NCBI GenBank assembly: GCA_964499465.1
Contig: CAZCLJ010000094.1
Location: 1 to 14,709, forward strand
Direction of reading: 5' to 3'
DNA: 14,709 bases
From: JAAYJM01 sp964499465
GTDB lineage: Bacteria; Bacteroidota; Ignavibacteria; Kapaibacteriales; UBA2268
Of this stretch, positions 5,813 to 14,709 are shown in pieces. Each line of letters begins with the position of its first letter. Position 1 is the stretch's first letter. A program made the position numbers and the translations under genes. The notes beneath the pieces were generated by a model, which did not search any database, had not been told where the DNA came from, and saw only the letters and a list, made by a program, of their open reading frames with translations.

Positions 5813-7342
5813 TCACTCCTCCCTCTTTACTCCGCCGTTTATGTTCAATTTTATTACTTCGAGTGCTTCCAAGCCCTCGTTGTTCACTACTTTTACTGCA
5901 ACAGTGTGATGACCGGCTTTAAATTTATTAGCTGAAATTCCGTCTTTGTTTAGCATTTTCTCAGCAGAAAATATGCTTGTTTCTTCATCATAATCGAAAT
6001 CAAATGCAAAGAACTCAATTCCAGAATCACTTTCTGCTTCTGCAAAAAATTCAATATCTCTCAAACCCTTTGCATCTGCACCTTTATCTTCAAACTTCAC
6101 TGATAATTTGGGCTTCTTCGCAATAGGAACAATTTCTTCCACTTTTACTAATTTGATTATTACATTTTCCTGATTTTTCAGCTTGGCAACTTCTTGAACT
6201 GCACCAGTTCCAAAGCTAAAAGCGATAATATAGCCAATTGGCTCTTCTTTTGATTTTTGCCTTTCTGTGATTTGCTTTTCATTGATTACGCAAGATGAAT
6301 AAAAGTTCTTTACGACATTTTTCCCAATAGCTTCGGATTGCTTCACCTGAATAGGAACTCCGTCTCTTGTTTTACCATCAAAACCGCCATCGCTTCTCTG
6401 CTTGATATTCGGAACAGCTCCAAACATTTCAACGACCCACTTTTCAAATTCAAAAGGATTTTGATTGTATAGCTTATCATAATCGTATTTATGGAGTTGA
6501 ACAGAAAATGGCTTGGAAAACATATTTTGCTGTTTATTCAGTCTCAATTCAGAAACCTTTACAGCTTGAACTGATTGGTCTATTCCAATCCAATTCCTGT
6601 TGAGTTTGTCGGCTACAACAACAGTAGTGCCACCACCGAGAAATGGGTCAAGAATAGTATCGCCTTTATTAGAAGAAGCTAAAATAATTCTATCTAATAA
6701 TTTTTCTGGTTTTTGGGTGGGGTATCCGATTCTTTCATTTCTCGACATTTGTCCCCCAGAAGGAATGTCGTTCCACCAATCAAAAGGCACCATTCCTTTT
6801 AAATACTCTTCATATTCTTTCCCTTGAAATTTTATTCCTTTTTTCTTTGTCTCGCTATATGTTCTTCGTTTTAAGGTTTCTTCACTATAAGGAATTAGGA
6901 TTTCATCTTTATTAAAAGTAAAAGAATTTGACTTTGAATATCTGTAAATGGTATCGTGCTTGTTTGGAAATGATACTTTCAAATTTGAGGGACCGTTATA
7001 ACACCATATAATTTCATTTCTAAAATTGCTTTCACCAAAAATTTTATCTAAAATATAAACTCTAATATAAGCATCGGCGTGCCAGTCGCAATGTAAAAAT
7101 ATGCTCCCAGTTGGTTTTAAAAGCCGGTGCATTTCTACTACTCTTTCATAAAGCCAGGCAATGTAATGGTCAATACCTCCGCTCCACCTGTCTTCAAAAC
7201 TCCTTATTTCACCTTTATCACCCCAAATTACTTCATAATTTCTGTTTGAAAAGAAAGGTGGGTCAAGATAAATCAAATCAATGGAATCGGGTTCCATCTT
7301 TCTCATTATTTCAAGGTTATCGCCGAGTATTAATTGGTTCAT
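5813..7342 (-). CDS. DNA methyltransferase fused to an Mrr-type nuclease domain
   Basis: A 509-residue protein with three parts. Residues 1-275 form a beta-class N4/N6 DNA methyltransferase: catalytic motif DPPF at 27-30 comes before the SAM-binding motif DPFLGGGTT at 232-240, with YPTQKPEKLLDRII at 207-220. DPPF rather than SPPY favours N6-adenine. Residues 295-405 resemble the Mrr catalytic domain of the PD-(D/E)XK fold: helix EKWVVEMFG (300-308), GGFDG (319-323, D322) and IQVKQS (331-336, K334), so the active-site set looks intact. Residues 410-505 are beta-rich and end in an Ig-like pattern (GHHTVAVKVVNNEG). The likely role is a single-chain restriction-modification enzyme, or a methylase with a nuclease accessory; target site unknown. 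It has its own promoter candidate and terminator and no separate nuclease or specificity gene beside it. The start at 7342 is supported by the standard NQLILGDNLEIM opening. Confidence 0.88.
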   Translation of the reverse strand: MNQLILGDNLEIMRKMEPDSIDLIYLDPPFFSNRNYEVIWGDKGEIRSFEDRWSGGIDHYIAWLYERVVEMHRLLKPTGSIFLHCDWHADAYIRVYILDKIFGESNFRNEIIWCYNGPSNLKVSFPNKHDTIYRYSKSNSFTFNKDEILIPYSEETLKRRTYSETKKKGIKFQGKEYEEYLKGMVPFDWWNDIPSGGQMSRNERIGYPTQKPEKLLDRIILASSNKGDTILDPFLGGGTTVVVADKLNRNWIGIDQSVQAVKVSELRLNKQQNMFSKPFSVQLHKYDYDKLYNQNPFEFEKWVVEMFGAVPNIKQRSDGGFDGKTRDGVPIQVKQSEAIGKNVVKNFYSSCVINEKQITERQKSKEEPIGYIIAFSFGTGAVQEVAKLKNQENVIIKLVKVEEIVPIAKKPKLSVKFEDKGADAKGLRDIEFFAEAESDSGIEFFAFDFDYDEETSIFSAEKMLNKDGISANKFKAGHHTVAVKVVNNEGLEALEVIKLNINGGVKREE

Positions 7343-7370
7343 ATCTTTTCAATGTTTAATAATACTTATG

Positions 7371-7399
7371 CAAATTTAAGGAAAAAAATGATTATTCAA
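7371..7399 (-). promoter_or_regulatory. candidate Bacteroidota promoter of the methyltransferase gene
   Basis: On the minus strand TTG (7397-7399), an 18-base spacer and TAAATTTG (7371-7378) match the Bacteroidota -33/-7 pattern with an exact TAnnTTTG. The predicted transcript would have a leader of about 20 bases before the ATG at 7342. Confidence 0.45.
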
Positions 7400-7543
7400 T
7401 ATGTTTTAGTAGTTAAAGAAATTTTTTTAATCTCAAAACTCCTGTCCCCTATAATGAAAATAAAGGAGTTATGTGGTTTGCATAGTAAAGAATAATTTCA
7501 CTTTTAATCTCCATAATAAAATATTGAGTTACTCTAATTATAA

Positions 7544-7575
7544 AAATAACTCCCAAATTTATTTGGGAGTTATTT
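7544..7575 (-). terminator. strong intrinsic terminator of the giant surface-protein gene
   Basis: Perfect 15-bp arms, 7544-7558 and 7561-7575, around a TT loop, with core ACTCCCAAAT. On the minus strand the stem ends in TTATTTTTAT, about 50 bases past the stop codon at 7625. The plus-strand side is also T-rich (TTATTTATTTG), so it may work in both directions. Confidence 0.75.
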
Positions 7576-7624
7576 ATTTGCTATTTTGTTTATAATCTTT
7601 TTTATTGAGTTCTGAACATCTCTT

Positions 7625-10600
7625 CTATTTAATAATCACCAATTTATGAACTAATTGATTTGTAGAGGTTTTCATTTTACAGAAATAAATCCCGTTCGAT
7701 AAATCATTGGAATTAAAAGTAATTTTATTCATTCCTGCTTTTGCAAAACCATCGAAAGCAGTTGCTACCTTAATTCCCATTTCATTATATATTTCAATAA
7801 TTGAATTACCATCATTTTCCATATAGAAAATAATGTCAGTGCTTTCGTTAAATGGATTTGGCTGATTATAAAGCTGCAATTCGTCTTTTGATATATCAGA
7901 AACTGATAAAATACCGTCAATACTTACTTGAGCGAGAATAAGAGCATCTTGATAAAATGTTATGCTTTCAATCGGCTTTGAAGCAATTAAATCCACTATA
8001 TTATTCGATTTAAGTGAATACTCCTTATTATCTTCAATATTCCACAAAATAAGTTTTAGCACTTCAGTTTCTTTTGCACCTTCAATAACAGATTTAGTAG
8101 ATTTATCATCACCCCAAATCGTAACAGCTGCCTTTCCATTTTCGAAAACATCGGCACCTACAATTTGGTTATGTGAATTTAGAACTGCAATTTCATCACC
8201 ATCTTTTAATTCAGTAGATTCGATAATTAATACAGCGTTGTTGTCAGTAAACTGGTAAAGCGGAGCATATTTTGGTGAATTTGTTTTTACTGCACTAATC
8301 GGATTTTCATCTACTATTTTGTTTGGAGCAATAATAAGCGGACCAGAAGGATATAGCAAAGTATCCAGCGCTTTCACGATTACTTTATAACCTTCACCCG
8401 GATTCATTACTTCAATTTTGTTTATTCCAAATTGAGGATAATAGACCTTTCCATCTGAATTTTTCACAACAAGAATATTTTCGCTAATTGACTGAAGAGC
8501 TTCTTCAATAAACATTTGTCCATAAGGTAAATAAGAAATAATATACCAGTTCAAGGCATCAAGCTCGCGCTCATATTCATTAGGAATCACTCTGTAGCCG
8601 CGTATAATTAGTGAATCATCAGCAAGCATATTCATTTGGTAACCCTTTTTAATGTTCCATTCACCGATTGTGTTTGTATAAGGATTTGGTAAATATACAT
8701 TTGCTTCATCATCTTTAACAATATCAAGATTATTGGCAACATCTGACAAAATATCAACAATCGACATAGAAACCGGCTTTAAATTAGATGAATACATACG
8801 ATATGCCCCGCCTTTCATTGAAGCACGCAAATAAGCAGAAGAACGAATATCCCCAATTATGCTAATGTTATCGTGATGGTATTCGTCAGCAGGACCAGTG
8901 CTGCCAATTGGTGGAGCGCTGAAAACTACATCTGCCGGATGTTCGTTGCCTTCCTGTCCGTCCCATACCCTTAAAGTATATTTTTCAGTTAAGTTGAAAC
9001 CATCTTTTACAGCAGAACGTGGATTGTCGCCCCAAACAGTGATTGTAAGATTTTCGACATCCCAAATTCCATATCCGGCACAAATCATATCAGTTCCAGA
9101 TGGGAAAAATGCTCCAATTGCATCACCAATCATTATTTCACGCCCGGCAATATCAATATAACAAGAATCTGGAACTAAAATAATTGAGTTGTAGCCGGTT
9201 TCATCAGTAAAATACCATGTGCTTGGCGGTGGATAAATATCTCCTTTAATTCTGAAATAATACATATTTTCATCAGTAATCGAAGAATTATCGACGTCAG
9301 TAATTCTGATTATTCCTTCTGTTGAAGGAGTATTTGGAACTGTCCACATATATGAATACTCTTCTGCTGGCAAATTGGAAATGATTGTATTCCAGTTGAT
9401 TCCAGCGTTTGTTGAGTATTCTATTTTTACGTTTAGAATATTTATGCTATTCCATTTGATTTCAACATTTTGATTAACTAAAAATATTTCCTTTCCTTCT
9501 GGGTAATTTAAAATAATGCCATTACCAGTGATTCTAAACACATTAGGGCTTATATCATAATTAGTAGAATCATTGGCGTCGCTTATTTTTATTTTACACT
9601 GATATGAAACTGTTTTTGGAACGAGCCAGTCGTAAGAGCCAGCTGCAGAAGGAGTGCTTGAAATTATGGTAATCCAGTTTTGTCCTGCATTAGTAGAATA
9701 CTGAATTTTCACATCGCTGACTTGCTGACTGTTCCATTTGATTTGATGGGTAGTTGCAACAAGAAGTCTTTCACCTCCAACAGGAGACAGAACAACCACG
9801 CCGGAAATTTTAAATGTAGTATCGCTTTGGTCAGTCAAACTTGATTTCAAGACATCAGTAATCTTTATAAGACATTGATTAGATGGAGTATTTGGAATTG
9901 TCCAGCCATAAGATTTGGAATTAGCCGGATAGCTTGACGTAAGCATTGACCAGTTTGTTCCATTATCTGTTGAAAACTGGATTTTTACGTTATTAACTCC
10001 TGCACTGTTCCAAGTAATATTTGTTTGAGAACCAATTAAAAATGATTCATTGCCATTAGGAAAGTTTACTTTAATACCATATACGTTAAACGCTGCATCT
10101 GAAACATCATTGATATTTGGTTTACCCGATACGCTCACTCTAACTCTTACGTTTTCGCTTGGATTAGAAGGAACAATCCATGAATAGCTTGAAGGAACAG
10201 CCGGAACTGAATCTTTAATCAAGAACCAGTTAATATTGTCAATAGAGTATTCAAGAGTTACAAAAGATGTTGCGGTACATTGCCATGTAATATTTTGAAG
10301 TGTGCCGACTTCCCATATTTCTCCTCCATTTGGAGAAGTCAAATTCACACAGGCGTCAGTTATTTCAAAGCTTTCTTCACTAATGCTGAAAAATTCCGGC
10401 TCGTTTGCATCTTCTATTTTTATTAAATAAAATCCTACTTCAGGAGGAACTGCCCAGTTCCATTGAAATGTGCCTGTTCCGGCAGCAATATTTTGTGCAA
10501 TGGTTACCCAATTTGTAGAATCTACATTTTTAATAAGGATATTCACAGTAGAAACTGAATTAGTTGCAAATTCCAGTGTATATGGGAAACGGCAAAGTCC

Positions 10601-13600
10601 AAATTGTTCTCCACCAACAGGAAAAAGCATTTCAACAAATTTCGATGTAACTCTAAATTCGTTGCTTATTGCAGTATAGCAATCATTCGATACGCTTAAT
10701 TTTAATTGATATGTATTTGTAGTTATATTTGGCACAGTCCATTCGTAAACAGTATCAACTGCAGCTAATTTTGATAAATAAGTCCAAGGAGTATTTGAAT
10801 CTGGTCTGTACCAAATCTCGACAGAGTCGCAATTTTGAGCATTCCATTTAATAGTATAATCGGAACCTGCCTTAATGTATTCATTGGCAACCGGTTTTAT
10901 TATTGTAACATTTGGTTGATTTAAACCGACACTTTGAGTTTTATAAAATTCATTTGGTTTTTGTTTGTCAGCCATTTTTAAAAGAATAGAATTTACAGCA
11001 CCGAAATTAGGAACACTCCAAAGGTAAGAGCCATCTCCTGCATATACTTTAGCCACATAGATAAATGTCAAGCCGTTATCAATTGAATAGCTGAAAATTA
11101 GAGAATCCAAATTGGAAGGAGACCAGGTAATTTCGTTTTCACTGCAAAGAGTTAATTTATCATTCGGATTTATTGGAAATTGAAAAGCAAAATCAGATAT
11201 TCTTACGTTAAAAAGTGCAGAATCAGATAATCCCAGATTATTCGACCTATTCAATTTCAAAATTCCTGTTCCTATATTTCCCCATTGAACTGAAACATTC
11301 TTTAAATTATTGGGACCAACTATATTTCCACCAACAGCAGACCAAATAAAATTATATTGCTCAGTTGAATCGGTATAATAGTTATTTGTTGAATTTTTAA
11401 ATACAGCTGAATTTCCATAGATATCCGGAGCAGAAACATTTGTAATTGTAATTGCTAAAGAAGTGCTATCAGAGCAGGCAGCAAGATTATTAATCACCAG
11501 TTTTATTGTTCCATTTGAAACGCAATTCCACACAACTTTTACGCTATCGTAAGCAGAACTTCCCTGAATGAAACCACTTGTTACGCTCCATTGATAAGAA
11601 TAATTAACATCTTTATTACCATAGTAGGTATATACTTTTGAACAACGCACTAGAGTATCACCAGTAATTACCGGCACTGGCTTTTGCTGAATTGAAAGGT
11701 TATTTCCGTTGTCTCCTCCAATTGTGTAAGGATTCGAAGCAATTACTCTAATGCGATAATTTGTTCCTGAAATTGTATTTAGTGGTATCGTTACGTTTAT
11801 AGTTCCGGAAGTTAAGCTGCTTAAAGTTCCAATATTTACAGGATTTGAAAAATCGCCTGAAGAATCAGAAAGTTGAGCTGTAAATACATTTCCTGCAAAG
11901 AATGGCTCATTAACGGAATAGCTTACATTGAAACTTGCGCCTGAGCAGTAAGAACCGGAAAATTGAGTTGTAGTTATTGTATTTGAATATGACAAATTGA
12001 ATTTAGAAACAAAAGCATCACCAATACCTCTGTTTATAGTTTGATATGAACTATTAGTAGCTATTTGATTTGTGCTTAAAGTCGAACCAACAACTACGTA
12101 ATTTTGAGTATTATCAAAAGCAATACCTAAACCAATTTCATTATTTGAGCCACCATAAAAAGAGCCCCAATCTTTAACTCCCTGAACAGTATAGTGAGTA
12201 ATAAAAGCATCGCTACCACCTGCGTTTGTAGTCTGATGCGAGTTAGTAGTAGCAAAGGCGGAATTGCTGAATGTTTCGCCAGTAACAGCAAATCCATTGT
12301 TATTATCAATAGCAATTCTATTTATTACATCGTTTGCGGTGCCACCGAGGTAGGATGCCCAGATGCGGTTTCCTTCCTGATTAAATCGGGCTAAAAATCC
12401 ATCGCGTCCACCGGCTAAAGCACCTTGGGAACTACCTGAACTTGCAATGTTAGAACTGCTTTCAGTAGCGCCGGCAATAATTATTTCGCCGGAACTTAAG
12501 AACTTAATATCGTTAGCCATATCGTAAGAAGAGCCACCATAATAGGTTGACCACATTTGCTGGCAGTCCGGATTAAATTTAGCAAGGAAAATATCCATAA
12601 CTCCCTGAAAATTATACAGCCAGCAGCCCCAGGTAGCAATACCGCTTGAACTGCTTGTTCCTCCTGCTAAATATATCATATTGTTATTAAAGACAATACC
12701 ACCTAAGCTGTCATTTCCACCACTTCCATAGTATGTTCCCCAAATGCGTTGCCCTTGTTCATTCATTTTAGCAAAGAAGACATCATTATTTCCGGAGAAA
12801 GCAGTTTTAAATGCACCAGCACTGGCAATATTTTGAGTGCTTTGAGTTAAGCCACCAAAATAAATATTACCATTTCCATCTAATGCAATCGAATTGCCAA
12901 AATCATAGCCAGTACCACCGTAATAGGTTGACCAAACACGCTGCCCTTCTGTATTGAATTTCGTTAAAAATGCATCATATCCCGGATTTATAGGATTTAT
13001 TGCTCCATTGTTAAATTGCTGATGAGTGCCGGGAGTTGCAAATACGTTTTCAAAATTGCCGTGAGTAATACCAGTGATAAAGAAATTTCCATCAGATTGA
13101 ACAGCAATTTTTTTTGCTTCGTCAAAACTATCACCACCAAAATAAGTTGCCCAAAGCAAACTTCCAGAAGCATTGAATTTGGCAATAAAACAATCATAAT
13201 CCCAGCCGCCAGCTAAACTTGTCTGGTATGCTCCAGATGTTGCAATGTATGATGTACTTCGTGTTTTTCCTGTAACATAAATATTATTATTAGTATCAAC
13301 CCCTACGTCAGCAGCAGCATCATTTAGCGTGCCACCGTAGTAAGTTCCCCAGGATAATAGTATTGGGTCAATAATTAGTGGGGCAGATTTATCATAATTT
13401 CCTACTTCAAAACTTATTTTATTTCCCTGAATCTTATAACTTGAATTAATTTTTACTTTTTCTCCATTAATGACCTGATAAGAATATGGAATCAATTTTT
13501 CTATATTTCCAAATTCGTTCATAATAAGTAACTTACCATCACTCGTTACTTCTAATTTATCATCAGTTTTTAATTCAAACTTAATATTTTTTATGTCGCT

Positions 13601-14092
13601 ATTGGGTTTAACGATGAAATCATATTCAAGTTGCTTATTTATATTTTCATAAATGACGAAATCTACTCCATCATAAATATTTTCAATAGCAACTTCTTTA
13701 TATGCAGCTACTTTCGTAATTCCATCTTTATTGGAATTTTTAAAGTAATTATAGTAATGGCTTAACTTTTGCTTTGGAATAATTTTAAGATTTCGGTTTA
13801 TTCCTTCAAAGTCTAAGTCCATTCTATATTTAGATTCTTTTGCATCTACTTCTGTTTTAGATAAAATGAAACTTATTCCATTTTGGCGTAGATAGAAAGG
13901 ATATTCAGTATTCTTTGATACATAAAGAATATCATCAATAACATTTCCTCTTTCATTGGTTACCTGCCCCTTATTTTCAATAAATTCAATTGAATTATTT
14001 AAAGAGTTTAGCAACGTTTGCTGGCTTTTCAATGTCTGAAAAAGCAAGACTCCAATTACGATAAGCAAACTTATTTTGTAATATTTTTTCAT
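7625..14092 (-). CDS. giant T9SS-secreted SBBP/Ig-repeat surface protein
   Basis: A 2155-residue exported protein. A signal peptide (1 to about 23, MKKYYK then a hydrophobic core, cut near LKS/QQ) is followed by a DUF7948-like domain (about 35-243, opening IEFIENKGQ). Next come seven SBBP-type repeats (about 248-700), a Cys-containing Ig-like domain (about 705-800) and two PKD-like domains (about 803-966). Seven modules of about 90 residues follow (about 968-1617), with the pattern PNGGE...ITW...YSTNAG.NW...Y.W.VP and resembling the Kre9/KNH-like family. A GDAIGAFF...CAGYG.W...VWGD domain (about 1620-1750) is echoed by a related segment at 1945-2045. The type A T9SS sorting domain (about 2071-2155, NQPNPFNESTDI to GIYFCKM...KLVIIK) ends it. 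The protein should cross the outer membrane by the type IX system and be attached or released there. An adhesive or surface-layer role is inferred. The start is supported by the signal peptide; only a weak GGGG precedes it. It is a single-gene unit. Confidence 0.93.
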   Translation of the reverse strand: MKKYYKISLLIVIGVLLFQTLKSQQTLLNSLNNSIEFIENKGQVTNERGNVIDDILYVSKNTEYPFYLRQNGISFILSKTEVDAKESKYRMDLDFEGINRNLKIIPKQKLSHYYNYFKNSNKDGITKVAAYKEVAIENIYDGVDFVIYENINKQLEYDFIVKPNSDIKNIKFELKTDDKLEVTSDGKLLIMNEFGNIEKLIPYSYQVINGEKVKINSSYKIQGNKISFEVGNYDKSAPLIIDPILLSWGTYYGGTLNDAAADVGVDTNNNIYVTGKTRSTSYIATSGAYQTSLAGGWDYDCFIAKFNASGSLLWATYFGGDSFDEAKKIAVQSDGNFFITGITHGNFENVFATPGTHQQFNNGAINPINPGYDAFLTKFNTEGQRVWSTYYGGTGYDFGNSIALDGNGNIYFGGLTQSTQNIASAGAFKTAFSGNNDVFFAKMNEQGQRIWGTYYGSGGNDSLGGIVFNNNMIYLAGGTSSSSGIATWGCWLYNFQGVMDIFLAKFNPDCQQMWSTYYGGSSYDMANDIKFLSSGEIIIAGATESSSNIASSGSSQGALAGGRDGFLARFNQEGNRIWASYLGGTANDVINRIAIDNNNGFAVTGETFSNSAFATTNSHQTTNAGGSDAFITHYTVQGVKDWGSFYGGSNNEIGLGIAFDNTQNYVVVGSTLSTNQIATNSSYQTINRGIGDAFVSKFNLSYSNTITTTQFSGSYCSGASFNVSYSVNEPFFAGNVFTAQLSDSSGDFSNPVNIGTLSSLTSGTINVTIPLNTISGTNYRIRVIASNPYTIGGDNGNNLSIQQKPVPVITGDTLVRCSKVYTYYGNKDVNYSYQWSVTSGFIQGSSAYDSVKVVWNCVSNGTIKLVINNLAACSDSTSLAITITNVSAPDIYGNSAVFKNSTNNYYTDSTEQYNFIWSAVGGNIVGPNNLKNVSVQWGNIGTGILKLNRSNNLGLSDSALFNVRISDFAFQFPINPNDKLTLCSENEITWSPSNLDSLIFSYSIDNGLTFIYVAKVYAGDGSYLWSVPNFGAVNSILLKMADKQKPNEFYKTQSVGLNQPNVTIIKPVANEYIKAGSDYTIKWNAQNCDSVEIWYRPDSNTPWTYLSKLAAVDTVYEWTVPNITTNTYQLKLSVSNDCYTAISNEFRVTSKFVEMLFPVGGEQFGLCRFPYTLEFATNSVSTVNILIKNVDSTNWVTIAQNIAAGTGTFQWNWAVPPEVGFYLIKIEDANEPEFFSISEESFEITDACVNLTSPNGGEIWEVGTLQNITWQCTATSFVTLEYSIDNINWFLIKDSVPAVPSSYSWIVPSNPSENVRVRVSVSGKPNINDVSDAAFNVYGIKVNFPNGNESFLIGSQTNITWNSAGVNNVKIQFSTDNGTNWSMLTSSYPANSKSYGWTIPNTPSNQCLIKITDVLKSSLTDQSDTTFKISGVVVLSPVGGERLLVATTHQIKWNSQQVSDVKIQYSTNAGQNWITIISSTPSAAGSYDWLVPKTVSYQCKIKISDANDSTNYDISPNVFRITGNGIILNYPEGKEIFLVNQNVEIKWNSINILNVKIEYSTNAGINWNTIISNLPAEEYSYMWTVPNTPSTEGIIRITDVDNSSITDENMYYFRIKGDIYPPPSTWYFTDETGYNSIILVPDSCYIDIAGREIMIGDAIGAFFPSGTDMICAGYGIWDVENLTITVWGDNPRSAVKDGFNLTEKYTLRVWDGQEGNEHPADVVFSAPPIGSTGPADEYHHDNISIIGDIRSSAYLRASMKGGAYRMYSSNLKPVSMSIVDILSDVANNLDIVKDDEANVYLPNPYTNTIGEWNIKKGYQMNMLADDSLIIRGYRVIPNEYERELDALNWYIISYLPYGQMFIEEALQSISENILVVKNSDGKVYYPQFGINKIEVMNPGEGYKVIVKALDTLLYPSGPLIIAPNKIVDENPISAVKTNSPKYAPLYQFTDNNAVLIIESTELKDGDEIAVLNSHNQIVGADVFENGKAAVTIWGDDKSTKSVIEGAKETEVLKLILWNIEDNKEYSLKSNNIVDLIASKPIESITFYQDALILAQVSIDGILSVSDISKDELQLYNQPNPFNESTDIIFYMENDGNSIIEIYNEMGIKVATAFDGFAKAGMNKITFNSNDLSNGIYFCKMKTSTNQLVHKLVIIK
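7628..7882 (-). other. T9SS type A sorting domain region
   Basis: Encodes residues 2071-2155 of the giant protein. The segment shows the PNPFNEST start, the strand IIEIYNEMGIKVAT, the AGMNKITFNSNDLSNGIYF centre and a basic, hydrophobic end KLVIIK, all typical of the Por secretion tail. It is recognised and usually removed by the type IX sortase at the outer membrane. None of the T9SS machinery genes is in the window. Confidence 0.9.
9242..11191 (-). repeat. seven Ig-like Kre9/KNH-type modules
   Basis: Encodes residues about 968-1617. Modules begin near residues 968, 1061, 1152, 1247, 1339, 1431 and 1523. The last four are most alike, sharing ITW or IKW, YSTNAG or FSTDNG, W..VP/IP and IKITD. 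The first three are more divergent, and the third reads LEFAT where ITWN is usual. The gradient suggests recent duplication at the C-terminal end of the array. Confidence 0.75.
11993..13351 (-). repeat. seven SBBP beta-propeller repeats
   Basis: Encodes residues about 248-700. Blades are marked by WGTYYGG, WATYFGG, WSTYYGG, WGTYYGS, WSTYYGG, WASYLGG and WGSFYGG at residues 248, 314, 387, 451, 514, 578 and 642. The spacing is 63-73 residues. Most contain IAT.GAYQT or a variant and DAF.AKFN. Seven evenly spaced repeats fit a closed seven-bladed propeller. Confidence 0.85.
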
Positions 14093-14709
14093 ATTAACCC
14101 CAATAATTTATTTTTACATAGCATTATTACCCTAAGTTATTAACTTAAGCGAAGTAGTTGTAGTAAGCTAAAATCAATTTCGACAAAAAAGGAAAAAACT
14201 TTAGAATAGAAAAATCTTAAATATTAAAAATTCCTTAGAAGAAATAACCTCTATGATTCATAAATTCAATACTAGTTTTCATTAATAGTTGATATTAAAT
14301 AATTTACTTGAAATATTGAAAAAAATTTGTATCACACTCTTTCCCAAGTTGTACTCTAACGATTATACACAAATATTAGTTCCTATAAAAGGACTTAAAA
14401 AAAGGTTAGTGTTTTAGAAAATTATTCCGTAGGAATTATATATTTGTAACAAGAATAAACCTTGACTGCACTTATCCCGACAGGGATTATATTTTACGCT
14501 ACAATAATTTAATCCCTAGTGGTGGGGTGAAATAAATCGAATTATTTTAAAAAAAATATTCGTTCCAAATATGAATAGTGGTGGGTTGTTCTGTATTTTA
14601 TCATTATTGTCTGAACTTTCCTTGTTATATTTAGCGTGTGTAATAAAAAATTAATTTAAAATGTAGAAAAGCGGTAAAAAGAAAAAAGATACACCTCCCC
14701 TGCCCCTCC
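14093..14709. other. intergenic region with degenerate interspersed repeats
   Basis: No gene is seen on either strand in 617 AT-rich bases upstream of the giant gene. The part next to the gene has no convincing TAnnTTTG promoter. From about 14420 there is an inverted pair of diverged repeats (about 14428-14451 and 14494-14520), a 10-bp direct repeat TAGTGGTGGG (14517-14526 and 14576-14585), and at the very end the start of a C-rich repeat cut by the window edge. Confidence 0.6.
14428..14520. repeat. inverted pair of diverged interspersed repeats
   Basis: CCGTAGGAATTATATATTTG from 14428 on the plus strand matches the reverse complement of the segment ending near 14519 (CACTAGGGATTAAATTATTG) at about 17 of 24 positions, continuing into TGTAAC versus TGTAGC. 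Short stems ATCCC/GGGAT (14474-14478 with 14483-14487) and AGGGATTA/TAATCCCT (14482-14489 with 14510-14517) lie within. The arrangement resembles dispersed hairpin repeats known from Bacteroidota genomes; that link is from memory. Confidence 0.45.

Noticed and set aside
14439..14446. TATATTTG as a plus-strand Bacteroidota promoter
   Set aside because: It matches TAnnTTTG but lies inside a diverged interspersed repeat, with no TTTG element at the right distance and no gene start seen downstream.

Overview
The window is a low-GC chromosomal segment from a member of the Bacteroidota/Chlorobi (FCB) group, most likely of the Ignavibacteria or Kapabacteria type. The main support is the 2155-residue secreted protein on the right. 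It carries SBBP beta-propeller repeats, Ig-like modules and a C-terminal type IX secretion (T9SS) sorting domain, a combination typical of that phylum. Two promoter candidates fit the Bacteroidota pattern (TTG/TTTG, about 18 bases, then TAnnTTTG). The exact taxon is an inference.

Layout. 1-417: repeat remnants and a terminator. 418-3268 (minus): gltX (glutamyl-tRNA synthetase), overlapping by 20 bases an orphan sigma-54-dependent response regulator. 3269-4415: a 205-residue, highly charged orphan protein with one EF-hand-like calcium loop, bracketed by 165-bp inverted repeats that have not been removed by drift (about 83% identical by hand alignment). 4416-5249: repeat-rich DNA without credible genes. 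5250-5641 (plus): a tandem 21-bp repeat that would encode (SSSKEFK)n, interrupted by a 100-N scaffold gap. 5642-5812: two facing terminator-like hairpins that share a 15-bp inverted repeat. 5813-7342 (minus): a single-chain DNA methyltransferase, Mrr-type nuclease and C-terminal beta-rich domain. 7343-7624: a promoter and a strong terminator. 7625-14092 (minus): the giant T9SS cargo protein. 14093-14709: an AT-rich intergenic region with degenerate interspersed repeats.

How the parts work together. gltX and the regulator look like one translationally coupled unit. The methyltransferase-nuclease and the surface protein each appear to be single-gene units with their own promoter or terminator. 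The centre, 3335-5812, is the accessory part: nested inverted repeats, an orphan gene and a heptapeptide tandem repeat that probably broke the assembly. The two candidates for something undescribed are the inverted-repeat-bracketed orphan gene and the heptapeptide-repeat unit. No known mobile-element enzyme, CRISPR array, tRNA or rRNA was recognised.
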